Assembly: GCF_003054705.1 (NCBI RefSeq)
Contig: NZ_QAYX01000018.1
Location: 62,001-126,000, forward strand
Reading direction: 5' to 3'
Length of the DNA stretch: 64,000 bases
Origin: Opitutus sp. ER46
Lineage (GTDB): Bacteria > Verrucomicrobiota > Verrucomicrobiia > Opitutales > Opitutaceae
Shown here: positions 34,181 to 43,933 of the stretch, in pieces
Numbering within the stretch: the stretch's first letter is position 1
Layout of the letters: each line of letters opens with the position of its first letter
The notes under the pieces: generated by a model
What the model was told of the DNA's origin: nothing
Database searches by the model: none
Seen by the model: the letters and a program-made list of their open reading frames with translations, nothing else
Made by a program: the position numbers and the translations under genes

Positions 34181-34771
34181 TTATTTCTGGCGCTCGCCGG
34201 ATGCCCCGGCAGCGGGCCCAATCAACGGCAGATCGATCGGACGGCCGGCCCAGTAGAGCAGGACGCCGCCGATGACCGCGCCGCCCAGGCCGGCGAGGAT
34301 CAGGACGGCGGGCGCGAGCCAGGTGCTGATGACGAGTGGGAAGATCGCGTGCGAAGGCTGCGCCGGATCGTAGCAAACCAGCACGGTGGTCGGCAGCCCG
34401 TCGGCATCGGTCAGGGGAAAGAGCGGCTTGAGCTGGCTGCCAACCGAGCCGCGTAGTTCGACCGTGGCGCCGCTGCGGGTGCGGAGTCGAAACTCGTTCC
34501 AGAAAACGAAGCTCCGGTCGCGGATTTCCAGTTCGCCCTGCAATGCGTGATCCTCGGTGAAAACGCGCGGAGCAACGCCCGGTTTCTCCTTCACGACGCG
34601 CACCACCTCGGCGCGGGCCCGCTCGCCCGTCAGGAGCACCCGCAGCGGCGTCCAGATCTGCGTGACGCCGAATCCGAAGACCAGGAGCGAGCCGACGAAC
34701 ATGAGCTGCTTGGGCAGCCGGTAGCCGGGGGTATACGTGGCCGGCGCCGGGGATGATGGGGTTGGGTTCAT
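34181..34771 (-). CDS. DUF3592-type membrane protein
   Basis: A 196-aa protein with two transmembrane helices (about 24-44, QLMFVGSLLVFGFGV; and 148-175, LAPAVLILAGLGGAVIGGVL). They enclose an extracytoplasmic beta domain with ARAEVVRVVKEKPG, DRSFVFWNEFRLRT and TTVLVCYDPAQPSHA, the usual DUF3592 pattern ending in 'VxYDPxxP'. The function of the family is unknown. It overlaps the transporter gene by four bases (ATGA) and abuts the esterase start, so it is translated as part of the operon. It may assist the transporter (inference). Confidence 0.78.
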   Translation of the reverse strand: MNPTPSSPAPATYTPGYRLPKQLMFVGSLLVFGFGVTQIWTPLRVLLTGERARAEVVRVVKEKPGVAPRVFTEDHALQGELEIRDRSFVFWNEFRLRTRSGATVELRGSVGSQLKPLFPLTDADGLPTTVLVCYDPAQPSHAIFPLVISTWLAPAVLILAGLGGAVIGGVLLYWAGRPIDLPLIGPAAGASGERQK

Positions 34772-37248
34772 GATGTCTCCGCCTCCTCCACGCCCCGCTT
34801 GCGAATGACGCCGCGTCGTTCGAGGCGGCAGAAGTACAAGGTGAGGGCGATGCCGATCACCGCCACGAGGAACACCCAGAGATAGCCGCTCATGTAGTCG
34901 AAACGCATCGGGACATATGCGCTCGCGAGGAATGGGTGGACGACGGTGAGCCGCTGGGCGGCGGCGGCTTTCTCGACGCGGTCGACAAAGGCGCGGGCCC
35001 GGCCCAGCCGCTGCGCCTCGGCGGCGTTGCCCAACAGCTGAGCGAGACGGCGCGCGACGGCATCGACGGCGGTGACCTGCGTGGCACCGTCATCGAACAA
35101 CGCCGTGACCGCCAGCCGGCGAGCGTCGGGTTCGGCGGTGACCCTCACGTGCGGGGTCTCCTCGGCCACGCGGAGCGCGCGGGCGAGGGCCTCGAGCCGC
35201 CGCGCGGGATCTGGCTCGTGCCCGAACCAGGAGAGCACGGTGTTCACGACCCGGGTGACCGGGGAAACGTAAGTCGAGACCGGCTCCTCCACGACCGCCA
35301 GTTCGAGCCGGAACGCGCTCGTCTCCTCGAAACCGAGCCACGGATCACCCTCGCCGATCAGCTCGGGTGTGCGCGCGCGGGCGGCCCGGACGACGACCTC
35401 CTGGAGCCGCCGGGCGGCGGCCTCGGCATCACCCTCAACCAGCGCGCTGGCGGCGATCCCGTAGCCGGAAGCGCGCTTGAGCGGCCGCAGGTCGAGAAGG
35501 GGAAACGCCAGCCGCACCTCCTGCGCGAGACGCTCGAGCGTGACGCGCTCCGGGCGTTCGCGCGCGGCGAGTTCGACCACGACGGCGGGTTTCACGGCGA
35601 CACCGGTGATCTGCTCGCCCTCGGCGATCAGGCGATCGCCGAGCCGGCTCGCGACCTGTTCGCGCCAGGCCTCCGCGCGCTTGGCCAGTTCTTCATCAAT
35701 ATGGGCGATCTCGGTCGCCAGGGCACCGACGGCTTGTTCGGCAGCCGCCACTTCGGCAGCGGAACCCGTGGGGCGACGCCGCAGCGTCGCGAGGTCCGTG
35801 GCGCGGCGCGCACGCTCGCGTTCCTTGTCCTTGCGCGTGTCAGCGAGCGCAGCACTCGCCTTGTCCTGCAGGCGGATCTCCCAGGTGCGGCTCTGGTTGG
35901 GCACCACGCCGTCGGCCTGCCACGCCTGCGCGTTGACGGCCTTGATGGGAGCGGGCTGGGCATCGGAGGGCCGCGTCCAGGGCGATGCGCGCAGCTCGGC
36001 CACGAGGGCCGAGGCCGAAGTTTCTTCGCGCAGCACGACGCGCGTCATCTCGCCGGCGGGTGGCTGGAAGAGGACGGCGTACGCCCAAACGAAAAGGCCC
36101 ACGCCGTTGAGCGTGATGAGCTGGGTCCCGCGCGTGGCGATCTGCGCGCCGGCGGCGAACGTGCCCATCTTGTTGCGGCGAACATAGTCGTAGATGAGCG
36201 GGGTGTAGACGAGCGACAGCAGGAGGCTGAGGATCGAGAGCACCTCGCCGAACGCGATGATCTCGATCAGCGACGGCCGTTTGTCGGGCAGGACAAAATT
36301 GACGTAGCAGAAATAGAAGACGTTCCAGCCGAGGATGAGCCAGATGAAGAGCTTGAACGCGCGCATACGCGGCAGCCGGTCGGCGAGGAACGTGAGCGCG
36401 CCGATGATGAAGACATTGAGCACGCCGCCGATGGCGACGTTCATCCCCATCTCCTGCTTCGTGTAGTTCCACTGCTCGGTGTAGAGGAGCGTGCTGAGGA
36501 AGGGGCCGAAGCCGGAGAAGAAGTTGAGCAGGCCGAAGCTGAGCACGAGCAGGTACACCGGCCAAAGCTCGCGGTCGAGGAGCCCGCGAACGAAGTTGCC
36601 GAGCGACAGCTTCTGCCCGACGAGCGGGCTCTTCTGGTCGAGCTCGCGGATGCCGAGCGTGATGAGCAGAAGCATCACCAGCAGGAGGAGCGCAGCCGAC
36701 CAATAGATCATCTCCTCGCCGTGCAGCGGGATGCCGGCGAAGAACCGCACATCGTCGAACCGCCCCAGCATGACCGAGTAGAACACGACCGTGGCGAGAT
36801 TCTGGCACCAGTACATCGCCCCGGTGGCGCGGCCGCGCTCGTGGGGCGGCACGACCTCCTGCTTCAGCGGGTCGCGCGGCGCGGAGAGTCCATCGCCGAG
36901 GTGATAGAGCACATACGCCGCGACGAGCCATCCGAAGCTGGTGGCCAGCGGCATCGCCACCAGCGCGACGATCATGCAGGTGGACGCGGTCACGACGAAG
37001 GGCTTGCGCCGGCCGAAACGCGTCCAGATCCGGTCCGACAGGAAGCTCGAGAGTGGCGCGATGACGATGGCGAGCAGCCCCGGCAGGCTGAGGATGAACG
37101 TGAGCCCGGCCGGGTTATCGACGAACTTCTTCAGCGAGAAGATGAACGCCGCGTTCACGACCGCGAAGTTGAAGGCGAACGACGCCCACGGCAGGATCAT
37201 GAACCCGATCCAGCGCGGAGGGATCTGGGGTTTGCAGGTAACAATCAT
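34768..37248 (-). CDS. GPH-type sugar:cation symporter with large periplasmic insertion
   Basis: An MFS-fold inner-membrane carrier of 826 aa. The usual length for the family is about 450-500. The first eleven helices occupy residues 10-395. The family motif SDRIWTRFGRRKPFV follows helix 2, and GDGLSAPRDPLKQEV and ERGRATGAMY lie further on. Residues about 396-785 form a soluble insertion: a coiled-coil-prone stretch (RKDKERERARRATDLATLRR) and two alpha/beta segments. The last helix is GYLWVFLVAVIGIALTLYF (about 789-807). With the N-terminus inside, this loop is periplasmic. It is coupled by ATGA overlaps to both GH38 and DUF3592. Probable uptake of mannose-containing sugars released by the operon's enzymes. 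Confidence 0.87.
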   Translation of the reverse strand: MIVTCKPQIPPRWIGFMILPWASFAFNFAVVNAAFIFSLKKFVDNPAGLTFILSLPGLLAIVIAPLSSFLSDRIWTRFGRRKPFVVTASTCMIVALVAMPLATSFGWLVAAYVLYHLGDGLSAPRDPLKQEVVPPHERGRATGAMYWCQNLATVVFYSVMLGRFDDVRFFAGIPLHGEEMIYWSAALLLLVMLLLITLGIRELDQKSPLVGQKLSLGNFVRGLLDRELWPVYLLVLSFGLLNFFSGFGPFLSTLLYTEQWNYTKQEMGMNVAIGGVLNVFIIGALTFLADRLPRMRAFKLFIWLILGWNVFYFCYVNFVLPDKRPSLIEIIAFGEVLSILSLLLSLVYTPLIYDYVRRNKMGTFAAGAQIATRGTQLITLNGVGLFVWAYAVLFQPPAGEMTRVVLREETSASALVAELRASPWTRPSDAQPAPIKAVNAQAWQADGVVPNQSRTWEIRLQDKASAALADTRKDKERERARRATDLATLRRRPTGSAAEVAAAEQAVGALATEIAHIDEELAKRAEAWREQVASRLGDRLIAEGEQITGVAVKPAVVVELAARERPERVTLERLAQEVRLAFPLLDLRPLKRASGYGIAASALVEGDAEAAARRLQEVVVRAARARTPELIGEGDPWLGFEETSAFRLELAVVEEPVSTYVSPVTRVVNTVLSWFGHEPDPARRLEALARALRVAEETPHVRVTAEPDARRLAVTALFDDGATQVTAVDAVARRLAQLLGNAAEAQRLGRARAFVDRVEKAAAAQRLTVVHPFLASAYVPMRFDYMSGYLWVFLVAVIGIALTLYFCRLERRGVIRKRGVEEAETS

Positions 37249-40200
37249 GCCGGGGAGCCGGAGGAGACCGGCGGATTCGGGCGGAAGCGCAAGCTGACAA
37301 TCTGGTTGGGCCGGTACGCGATGCGTCCTTCGCTAAGCGGCGGGCCAAGCGGCACGTCCCGCAAATTGACCGGCTCAACCGTCCAGCCGGGGGCAACGTC
37401 GAGCTCCGCCACCCCGCGGCGGCCGAGTAGCTCGTGCAGCCGCAGCGTCCACGTACCATCGGCGCCGGGTTTCGCCCAGCACGGCCAAAGCGAGTCGCTT
37501 TTGACGCCGCGGAGCGCGGCGGCAAAGGGCCGGCCCCGATAAGGCACCGGCGGCGTGAACAGGAGATCGGCCAGCGCGGCCGGCTGTTCCTCAAGGGGCA
37601 ACTCCGGCCGGATCACGCCCAACGCGAGGTCGATGCGGTGGGCGCCGAGGTCGGTGTAGGGACGCTCGACGACGTGGCGGCTGAGTCCGGTCGGGTACGC
37701 GGGACGGTGCCCCTCGTAGCCGACGAGCACCGGGCTGCGTACGAGGGAGAGACCGACGTCGCCCGACCGGCAGCTGACGCCGTACTTCGACTCGGTGACG
37801 ATGAAGAAGCCCTCGCGTTCCCCGGCGTCGGTCAGCGCCACGTGGCGACTCACCGGCATCTCCCACATGGCCTCGGCCTGGGGCATGCCCGGCAGCTGGG
37901 AACGCAGGATCGTGCCGAAAGGCGCGCCGCAGCGCACGGATTCCCCCGCGTAGGCGGTGGGGAAATGCAGTTTGAGAAGCGTCTCCGCCTCGTGCCAGTC
38001 GAGCGTGATGCGCAGGCGCAGGACACTCTCGCCCGGCACCAAGGCGTAGCGGAGTTCGATCCGGCTCCCCTGCCCAATCGCGCGCTGCACCACGATGGCA
38101 TCGGGTTCGGCGCGGACCGTCGCGGGCGTCGCCACGGGCGTCGCCAGCGCGAGCGTGTGCCGGTCAATGTCCCAAGCATCGAACGCCGACGGTTTGTCGG
38201 CGTAGGTGACGAGCCGGCCCGCGACGCCGGCGAAGGCGACGGGACGGCCTTCCACGACGAGTTCCGCGAGGTGGCCATCGGCGTCGACCCGCGCCGCGAC
38301 GCGTCCGTTGCCCAGGACGCCATCGCGGACGGTGACGGCGGCAGGAGCGTCCAAAGCGGGCGCGGAGAGCGCGACGCCGCCGAGCGGCGGCAAGGCCAGG
38401 AGCCGTCCCTCATGGAGGACGGTACGGGCGACCGGCAGCGGGTTGAAGAGGCAGTCGGAGCCGGCGGCGTCGGTGAGCACGGCGGTGGTCGCGGTCTGCT
38501 GCGCTCCGGTGAGCGCGGCGAGTTCCGGCAGGATCTCGGCGTACACGTCCGGGACTGAACTGCCGGGGAGGCAGTCATGGAACTGGGCGAAGACCGCGCG
38601 CCGCCAGGCGGCGGCGAGATCTTCGGGCAGCGAGCCGGCGCCGCGCGCCACGAGGGCGGCCTCGCGGGCCTGCAGCGCGCGTTCGAGGGCGCGGTAGGTG
38701 GATTTGATGGCGGCCTGGGTGGTGTACGTGCCGCGGTGATACTCGAGATAGCACTCGCCCTGATACACCGGGAGTTGCGGGCGCAGCGCGGCGAGCCGGG
38801 CGAAGAACGCCTCGGGGTGATCCCAGTGCGGGGCGGGCAGCCCGCGCAGCGCGCTGAAGCGGCGGACGCGTTCACACATTTCCTCGGTGGGGCCACCCCC
38901 GCCGTCGCCGTAGCCGGTGGGCTGGAGGAACTCGGGATGGACGTCGGACTGGGCGTGGCCCTCCGCGCCGGCGCGCAGTTCGTCGATCTGCATCGCGCAG
39001 GAGTAGCCGGTCTCCTGGGTGACGTGGGTGAGTACCTCGCTACCGTCGGTGCCGCGCCAGACAAAGCTGGAGAATGGGAATCGGTTCACCGCGCTCCACG
39101 TGAGCTTGGTGGTGAAGAAACTCTCGACGCCGGACAACCGCATGATCTGCGGGAGGCACCCGCTGTAGCCGAAGACGTCGGGCAGCCACGCAAGCTTCGT
39201 CGGCGCGCCGCGGAGCGCCGCGAACGCCGCCTGGCCCAAGGTGAAACTGCGCGCCAGCGCCTCGCCGCAGGCGAGGAGCGTGTCGCTCTCAACGTAGAGC
39301 GCCCCAGTGGGCTGCCACTGGCCAGAATGGATGCGGCCACGGATGGCCTGGGCGAGCGTGGGCGCGCGGCGGGCCACCGCCTCGTAGCTGGCCGGCTGGG
39401 AATACGCGAAACGGAACTCCGGATACGCGTCCATCAATCGGTTGACGGAGGCGAGCGTGTGCACGGCCTTGGCCTCGCCCATGCGTTCGGGCCAGAGCCA
39501 GACCAGGTCGAGGTGGGCGTGGCCGGTGAGCGTGGCGCGGACGAGAGGCTGGTCGTCGCGCAGCTCGACGTAGGCGGCGGCGAGCGAGGCGCGCAGGCCC
39601 GGGACGTCGGCGGTGTCGAACGCATCAATCGCCTCGTTGAGCGCGCGCAGCAACCGGCGCAGGAGCACGGGCGCGCGCCAGAGCGTCGGCTGGAAACCAA
39701 ACATGGAGAACCGCGCGGTGTCGGGCCGCTCGGCGAGCGCGAGATCGTAGAGGCACTTCAGGTCGTGATAAGCGGCCCACACCTCGTCGTCGCGTCGCAG
39801 CAGCGTGGCGCCGGTGAGGACGCTGCCGTGCGGGCTGAGACCCTTGGCGTCGGGATGCCAGAAGGCGGACTGGCAGCAGTAGCACTCGATCCACACCTCG
39901 CGCGCGGGACCAACCGGCAGCGGGGCGCGCCGGTGGGCAACGTCGAAGCCATAATGAGGCACGCCATCGACCCACAAGGTGGCCTCGCCCTCGTCGATCC
40001 ACTGCAGGTAGGTCGACGCCGGCACCGTAGGCAGCGAGAGACGCGCCCAGCGTTGGTCGTACAGGCGACCCCAGACCTCACCTCGCACAGCCGGGCGGCG
40101 GGTCGCGTGCTGGATCCGGGCGAGTGGCTGATGCTCGACCGTGGGCTCCGTCACCTCGACCGCGAGCGCGCGGGGATCGCGCCAAAGACGCTCCTCGAGG

Positions 40201-40265
40201 CGGCGGAGGGCCGCGGCGACACGGGCGGGAATGAGTTGAGGGAACGGATGCGGCAGGTTGGGCAT
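37245..40265 (-). CDS. GH38 alpha-mannosidase
   Basis: A retaining alpha-mannosidase of 1006 aa, with no signal peptide, so probably cytoplasmic. The N-terminal domain precedes the catalytic barrel. Zinc ligands are in TGHAHLDLVWLWPE (about 248-260), and the nucleophile/zinc Asp is in WLPDVFGYSG (about 363). The central helical bundle and C-terminal beta domains (LLKLHFPTAYAGESVRCG, EREGFFIVTESKYGVS) are complete. Length fits the eukaryotic/bacterial class II group. It is the first gene of the tightly coupled GH38-transporter-DUF3592-esterase set and follows the GH5 gene by 88 bp on the same strand. It suggests that the operon's substrate carries alpha-mannosyl residues. Confidence 0.93.
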   Translation of the reverse strand: MPNLPHPFPQLIPARVAAALRRLEERLWRDPRALAVEVTEPTVEHQPLARIQHATRRPAVRGEVWGRLYDQRWARLSLPTVPASTYLQWIDEGEATLWVDGVPHYGFDVAHRRAPLPVGPAREVWIECYCCQSAFWHPDAKGLSPHGSVLTGATLLRRDDEVWAAYHDLKCLYDLALAERPDTARFSMFGFQPTLWRAPVLLRRLLRALNEAIDAFDTADVPGLRASLAAAYVELRDDQPLVRATLTGHAHLDLVWLWPERMGEAKAVHTLASVNRLMDAYPEFRFAYSQPASYEAVARRAPTLAQAIRGRIHSGQWQPTGALYVESDTLLACGEALARSFTLGQAAFAALRGAPTKLAWLPDVFGYSGCLPQIMRLSGVESFFTTKLTWSAVNRFPFSSFVWRGTDGSEVLTHVTQETGYSCAMQIDELRAGAEGHAQSDVHPEFLQPTGYGDGGGGPTEEMCERVRRFSALRGLPAPHWDHPEAFFARLAALRPQLPVYQGECYLEYHRGTYTTQAAIKSTYRALERALQAREAALVARGAGSLPEDLAAAWRRAVFAQFHDCLPGSSVPDVYAEILPELAALTGAQQTATTAVLTDAAGSDCLFNPLPVARTVLHEGRLLALPPLGGVALSAPALDAPAAVTVRDGVLGNGRVAARVDADGHLAELVVEGRPVAFAGVAGRLVTYADKPSAFDAWDIDRHTLALATPVATPATVRAEPDAIVVQRAIGQGSRIELRYALVPGESVLRLRITLDWHEAETLLKLHFPTAYAGESVRCGAPFGTILRSQLPGMPQAEAMWEMPVSRHVALTDAGEREGFFIVTESKYGVSCRSGDVGLSLVRSPVLVGYEGHRPAYPTGLSRHVVERPYTDLGAHRIDLALGVIRPELPLEEQPAALADLLFTPPVPYRGRPFAAALRGVKSDSLWPCWAKPGADGTWTLRLHELLGRRGVAELDVAPGWTVEPVNLRDVPLGPPLSEGRIAYRPNQIVSLRFRPNPPVSSGSPA

Positions 40266-40353
40266 GGGCGGCGGACGTAGGTACGGCGGGCCGCGAGACC
40301 CGTCGTCCGGCCCTCCACACCGCGGACGCGGCGCGGAGGGCGAATAGCACGCG

Positions 40354-42639
40354 CTAGAGTCGTTTCTTCACGCTGAGGTCATCGAAGTACGAGTACCCGC
40401 CGGTGCGGTTCTCGTTCCAGAGATAGATGTGGAGCTTGGTAGCGCCCGCCGGGGCCACCTCTTCGGCGAGCCGCTGCACCCAGTCGCTGCCCGGCGGAAC
40501 GATGCCGGCCAGCGAGTGCTGCAGGAGGATGGTGTCGGCGGAGTCGGTCCATTTCAGGAAGATCCGCACCCAGCCCGAAAGCGTCGCGTCGGTCTTGACC
40601 CAGCCCTCGAGCCGATAAGTCGCGCCGGCTTCGATTCCCGTGAGCACCTGGCGCCCGGCGCTGTTGGTGCCGGGCACCGAACGCAGGGCCAGGGCCCCGC
40701 CGTGGACCGGATCCGAAACGATCGTATGGGCGGTGTCGCTGGCCCAGTAGATGTCGCCGGCTTCCAGATTCCCGTTGCGCGAGAGCTCCGTCGAATAGGC
40801 GGCCGTGATGGTCAGCGGCTTGGCGGCGGAACGGGTGGGCGCGCCGAGCGAATCGTAGGCGATCGCGCGGATCTCGTGTGCTCCCGGCGTCGGAAAGCTG
40901 ACCGCGAGCGAATACGGTGCGGTGTCGTCGACACCGAGGAGCTGGCCATCCGCGAGGAACTCGACGCTGCCCACCGCGCCGTCGGCGTCGGTGGCGTTCG
41001 CGACCAACGTGATAGAGGTGCCCGCCACGAACGAACTCGCGCCCGAGCTGGTATCGACCGTCACGGTCGGCGGGACGTTGTCGGGCGCCATGACGCCGAT
41101 GTCATCGATCCAAACCTCGTGGGTGGAGCCGTCGCGTGGATAAACGTCGAACTTGACCCGCTCCAGCGGCGCGGTGCCGGTCACGGTGGCGTTGACGAAC
41201 GCGGCGAGCGGGACCTCGTAGCGTTGCCAGGTGCCGTTGAGCGGCGCGAGGCTGTTGGTGCTCACCCAGTTTCCGCTGCCGCTGGTATTGCCGAGGGTGA
41301 ACTGGAGGCTCGAGCCGGGCGTGCCCTTGGCGAAGAAGCGCAGGACGTGGCCCCGGGCAAAGTTCGGCGCGAGCTTGGCGCCGCCGTTCGTGTGGATGCC
41401 GATGCCCGCGTAGCCGCCGGTCGGGATCGTGTAGTTGAGGCGAATCGACTTGGCCGCGGAGCCCGGAACGTAGTCGGCGGTGGAAGCGAAGTCGGCGGTG
41501 AAGGTCGAGCCGGCGGAGTTGAACGGGTAGCAGTACCCGCCAGCCGCCGTGTTCCGATACCAGTAATAGGCCGGCCAATACAACGTGCCCGGGCCGGCGA
41601 CATGGTCCCGCAGCACGCTCATCTGCGCAGATTCCGCATGGTCGGCGCGGCGGATATGGGCGTTGAGCGTGTAGTTGTCGGCCCAGCGCTCGCCGGCGGC
41701 CCAGTAGGTGCCACCGATGCCGTTGGCCGCCAGGTAGGTCATGAAGTTCTGCAGGGTGACGTTCCAGCGCGCATCGGTCCGCGGCACCCCAAACTCTCCG
41801 ATGAAGCCGCGGACGTTGTTGGCCTGACACCAGTTCACAAACGGCGTCACCCGCTCCACCCCGATCGTGGCGGTGGCGCCCTCGCCGTCGTAGGTCTGGT
41901 CATATTTGCCGGAGTGGTTGTCGTCGAAGTACTGGTGAGCTTCGAAGACGAGGTTGTTGGCGGGATCGACGATCCCGATCAGGTCGGCGCTGTAGGTGTT
42001 CCAGTACCACGCATTGCTGAAGAACTCGCCGGGGATGAGGATCGTATGGGCCGCATCGACGCTACGGATGGCGTCCACTGCGACCTGGGCGGTATCCTTC
42101 CAGGTGTACTCCCCCTGGCCGTGCGGCTCGTTCATGATGCCGTAGGCCCACAGGCAGGCGCGGCCCTGGAAGTGCGTGGCCAGGCGCTGCCAGAGGTCGG
42201 CGTAGGCGGCGCGGGGCGCTTCGGCCGAGCCGATGACGTAGCTCGTGTCCGTCGTGGGCTCATAGCGGCGGCCGTAGTTGTGCAGATCGAGGATGACGCG
42301 CAGCCCGCGCTTGTCGGCCTGGTCGAGCACGCGGTCGAGCTCGGCGAGGTCCGGATCGTGCAACGGGACGTTGAGCGCACGCTGGATCCGCTCCCAGCGG
42401 AACGGCACCCGGATCAGCTGGAAGCCGCGGGCCTTGTAGTAGTCGATGTCCGCGTTCGTCGGATACGCGTAATCCGTGTAGAGCACGCCGGGCATCTTCG
42501 TCGGCGTGAGGTCGCCAAATTCGCCGCCGGCGGCATTGATGCCGAAGAGCTGGGATTCGCCCGCCTGGGTCGACGGCGGGGTGAGGCACAAGAGCGCAAG
42601 GGCCGCGAGAGCCCCGAGGGTAGGTTTGGACGTGGTCAT
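40354..42639 (-). CDS. GH5 endo-glycanase with carbohydrate-binding and Ig-like modules
   Basis: A secreted endo-beta-glucanase or mannanase of 761 aa. The signal peptide is within MTTSKPTLGALAALALLCL. The GH5 barrel covers about 25-345 (RVPFRWERIQ, VILDLHNYG, acid/base Glu in GIMNEPHG, nucleophile Glu in FIGEFGVP). A jelly-roll binding module follows (about 365-530, WQRYEVPLAAF, VWIDDIGVM), then a bacterial Ig-like domain (SVEFLADGQLLGVDDTAPYS) and a C-terminal CBM4/9-like module (RNGNLEAGDIYWASD to YSYFDDLSVKKRL). I chose the ATG at 42639 because it begins the signal peptide; an upstream ATG at 42726 overlaps the previous gene's end. It is the third gene after the TonB receptor. Confidence 0.92.
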   Translation of the reverse strand: MTTSKPTLGALAALALLCLTPPSTQAGESQLFGINAAGGEFGDLTPTKMPGVLYTDYAYPTNADIDYYKARGFQLIRVPFRWERIQRALNVPLHDPDLAELDRVLDQADKRGLRVILDLHNYGRRYEPTTDTSYVIGSAEAPRAAYADLWQRLATHFQGRACLWAYGIMNEPHGQGEYTWKDTAQVAVDAIRSVDAAHTILIPGEFFSNAWYWNTYSADLIGIVDPANNLVFEAHQYFDDNHSGKYDQTYDGEGATATIGVERVTPFVNWCQANNVRGFIGEFGVPRTDARWNVTLQNFMTYLAANGIGGTYWAAGERWADNYTLNAHIRRADHAESAQMSVLRDHVAGPGTLYWPAYYWYRNTAAGGYCYPFNSAGSTFTADFASTADYVPGSAAKSIRLNYTIPTGGYAGIGIHTNGGAKLAPNFARGHVLRFFAKGTPGSSLQFTLGNTSGSGNWVSTNSLAPLNGTWQRYEVPLAAFVNATVTGTAPLERVKFDVYPRDGSTHEVWIDDIGVMAPDNVPPTVTVDTSSGASSFVAGTSITLVANATDADGAVGSVEFLADGQLLGVDDTAPYSLAVSFPTPGAHEIRAIAYDSLGAPTRSAAKPLTITAAYSTELSRNGNLEAGDIYWASDTAHTIVSDPVHGGALALRSVPGTNSAGRQVLTGIEAGATYRLEGWVKTDATLSGWVRIFLKWTDSADTILLQHSLAGIVPPGSDWVQRLAEEVAPAGATKLHIYLWNENRTGGYSYFDDLSVKKRL

Positions 42640-42728
42640 GGGGTTTTGGGGGTTGACCGGGAAAAGGGGGAAACGACGGACACCCGCGGACGGCGGCAAA
42701 GCGGCCCGGAGCACGAGCGGCGGCAAGC

Positions 42729-43877
42729 TTAGCGCAGACGCTTAAGCTCAAAGTGGCGGCCCTGCAGGGCGGCCTTGGCGAACTCACCCCAGAAAGGCGT
42801 GGGCGTGAAGTTCCAGTCGGAGATCAGGACGGGGGTGGCGACGGGGTGGAACGAGAAGGCGGTCCAGTGGAGGTGGTGTTTCTGGATGAGCCCGAGAACG
42901 TCGGGCGCCCAGGTGTAGGGGTCCTCGTGGCGCTCGGGCGGAATGAAGGGCATGCGCTTCACGTCGCAGCCGACCTCGCCCACGAAGATCGGAAACTTCG
43001 CCGCGGCCACGAGCACCTTGCCCTGCCAGTCGGATTTCCACGGGTAGATGTGCGTCGAGTACATGATCCCGTGGCCGGTCTTGTCCTCGAGGGCATAGCC
43101 CTGGACGACGCCGCTGAGGTCGTAGGCCCAGTCGAGGCCGCCGGCGATGATCACGTTGCGCGCGCCGGTGGCGCGGATGGCGTTGACGACGGCCTGCATG
43201 CCCGGCGAGCGGAAGGAGCGGACGGCCTTGGCGCGGTCAGCGGCGGAGAGAAACGCGTCCTCATCGGCGGGCTTGGTCCGCTCGGTCACTTCGCCGCCGT
43301 TGCGCCAGACGTCCCAGGAGATGGAGTGCGGCTCGTTGAGCAGGTCGAAGAGCACCGCGGGGTGATTGCCGTAGAGCCGGGCCACTTTTTCCCAGAAGAC
43401 GACGTGCTCCTCGCGCACCGCGCGGTAGAGGTGGAGATCGATGACGGTGTAAGCGCCGCGATTGGCCGCCAGGGTGATGACCGCATCGACCAACGCGCGG
43501 TAGGCGGCGCCGCCGTCAGTCTGGCCCTTGGCGCGACCGTCCCAGTAGTCGTCGCGCACCGACAGCCGGATGACGTTGGCCTTCCAATCGTCGAGGGCCA
43601 CCTGGGTCGCGCGCAGGACGTTCTCGCCGCGCGGCGTCCATTCCAGGCTGACGACATGAATTCCCTGCAGCCACGCCGGCCGGCCGGAGGCGGTGAGCAA
43701 CTGGGGCCCGGCGACGTGCAGCTGCTCGGGCCACGCGGAACGGCGGGGCGCCTCGACGGGAGGCGCGGGCAACTCGGGCGCGGGCGGCATGCCCGCCCGG
43801 CCGGGGAGCGCCGCGCCGACGAGGAGGGCGGCGAGCCCCAGCAGACGGAACGGACCGGGGGGCGGGAGGAAGGACAT
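42729..43877 (-). CDS. GH5 glycanase (single domain)
   Basis: A 382-aa exported GH5 enzyme. The hydrophobic signal FRLLGLAALLVGAALPGRAG is followed by a compact TIM barrel: LQGIHVVSLEW, VIRLSVRDDYW, YTVIDLHLY, acid/base Glu in FDLLNEPHS, STHIYPWKSDW and the nucleophile Glu in IFVGEVGCD. No binding module is attached, unlike the GH5 gene downstream. Start 43877 (MSFLPPPGP) gives a normal signal peptide; ATG 43928 would add 17 residues. It lies 56 bp after the TonB receptor stop, so it is cotranscribed with it. Whether it is a glucanase or mannanase cannot be decided by eye. Confidence 0.9.
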   Translation of the reverse strand: MSFLPPPGPFRLLGLAALLVGAALPGRAGMPPAPELPAPPVEAPRRSAWPEQLHVAGPQLLTASGRPAWLQGIHVVSLEWTPRGENVLRATQVALDDWKANVIRLSVRDDYWDGRAKGQTDGGAAYRALVDAVITLAANRGAYTVIDLHLYRAVREEHVVFWEKVARLYGNHPAVLFDLLNEPHSISWDVWRNGGEVTERTKPADEDAFLSAADRAKAVRSFRSPGMQAVVNAIRATGARNVIIAGGLDWAYDLSGVVQGYALEDKTGHGIMYSTHIYPWKSDWQGKVLVAAAKFPIFVGEVGCDVKRMPFIPPERHEDPYTWAPDVLGLIQKHHLHWTAFSFHPVATPVLISDWNFTPTPFWGEFAKAALQGRHFELKRLR

Positions 43878-43933
43878 GGCCACGGGCGTTGGGGTGGGCC
43901 ACGCCGTCGCGACGAGCGGCGCGGCCAATCCGG

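Noticed and set aside
34936-37542. 868-codon plus-strand open frame
   Set aside because: A shadow of the GPH carrier and GH38 genes in high-GC DNA. Its translation is charged low-complexity sequence without any domain.
40429-42732. 767-codon plus-strand open frame
   Set aside because: Antisense to the GH5 gene, which has catalytic motifs, a signal peptide and binding modules on the minus strand.
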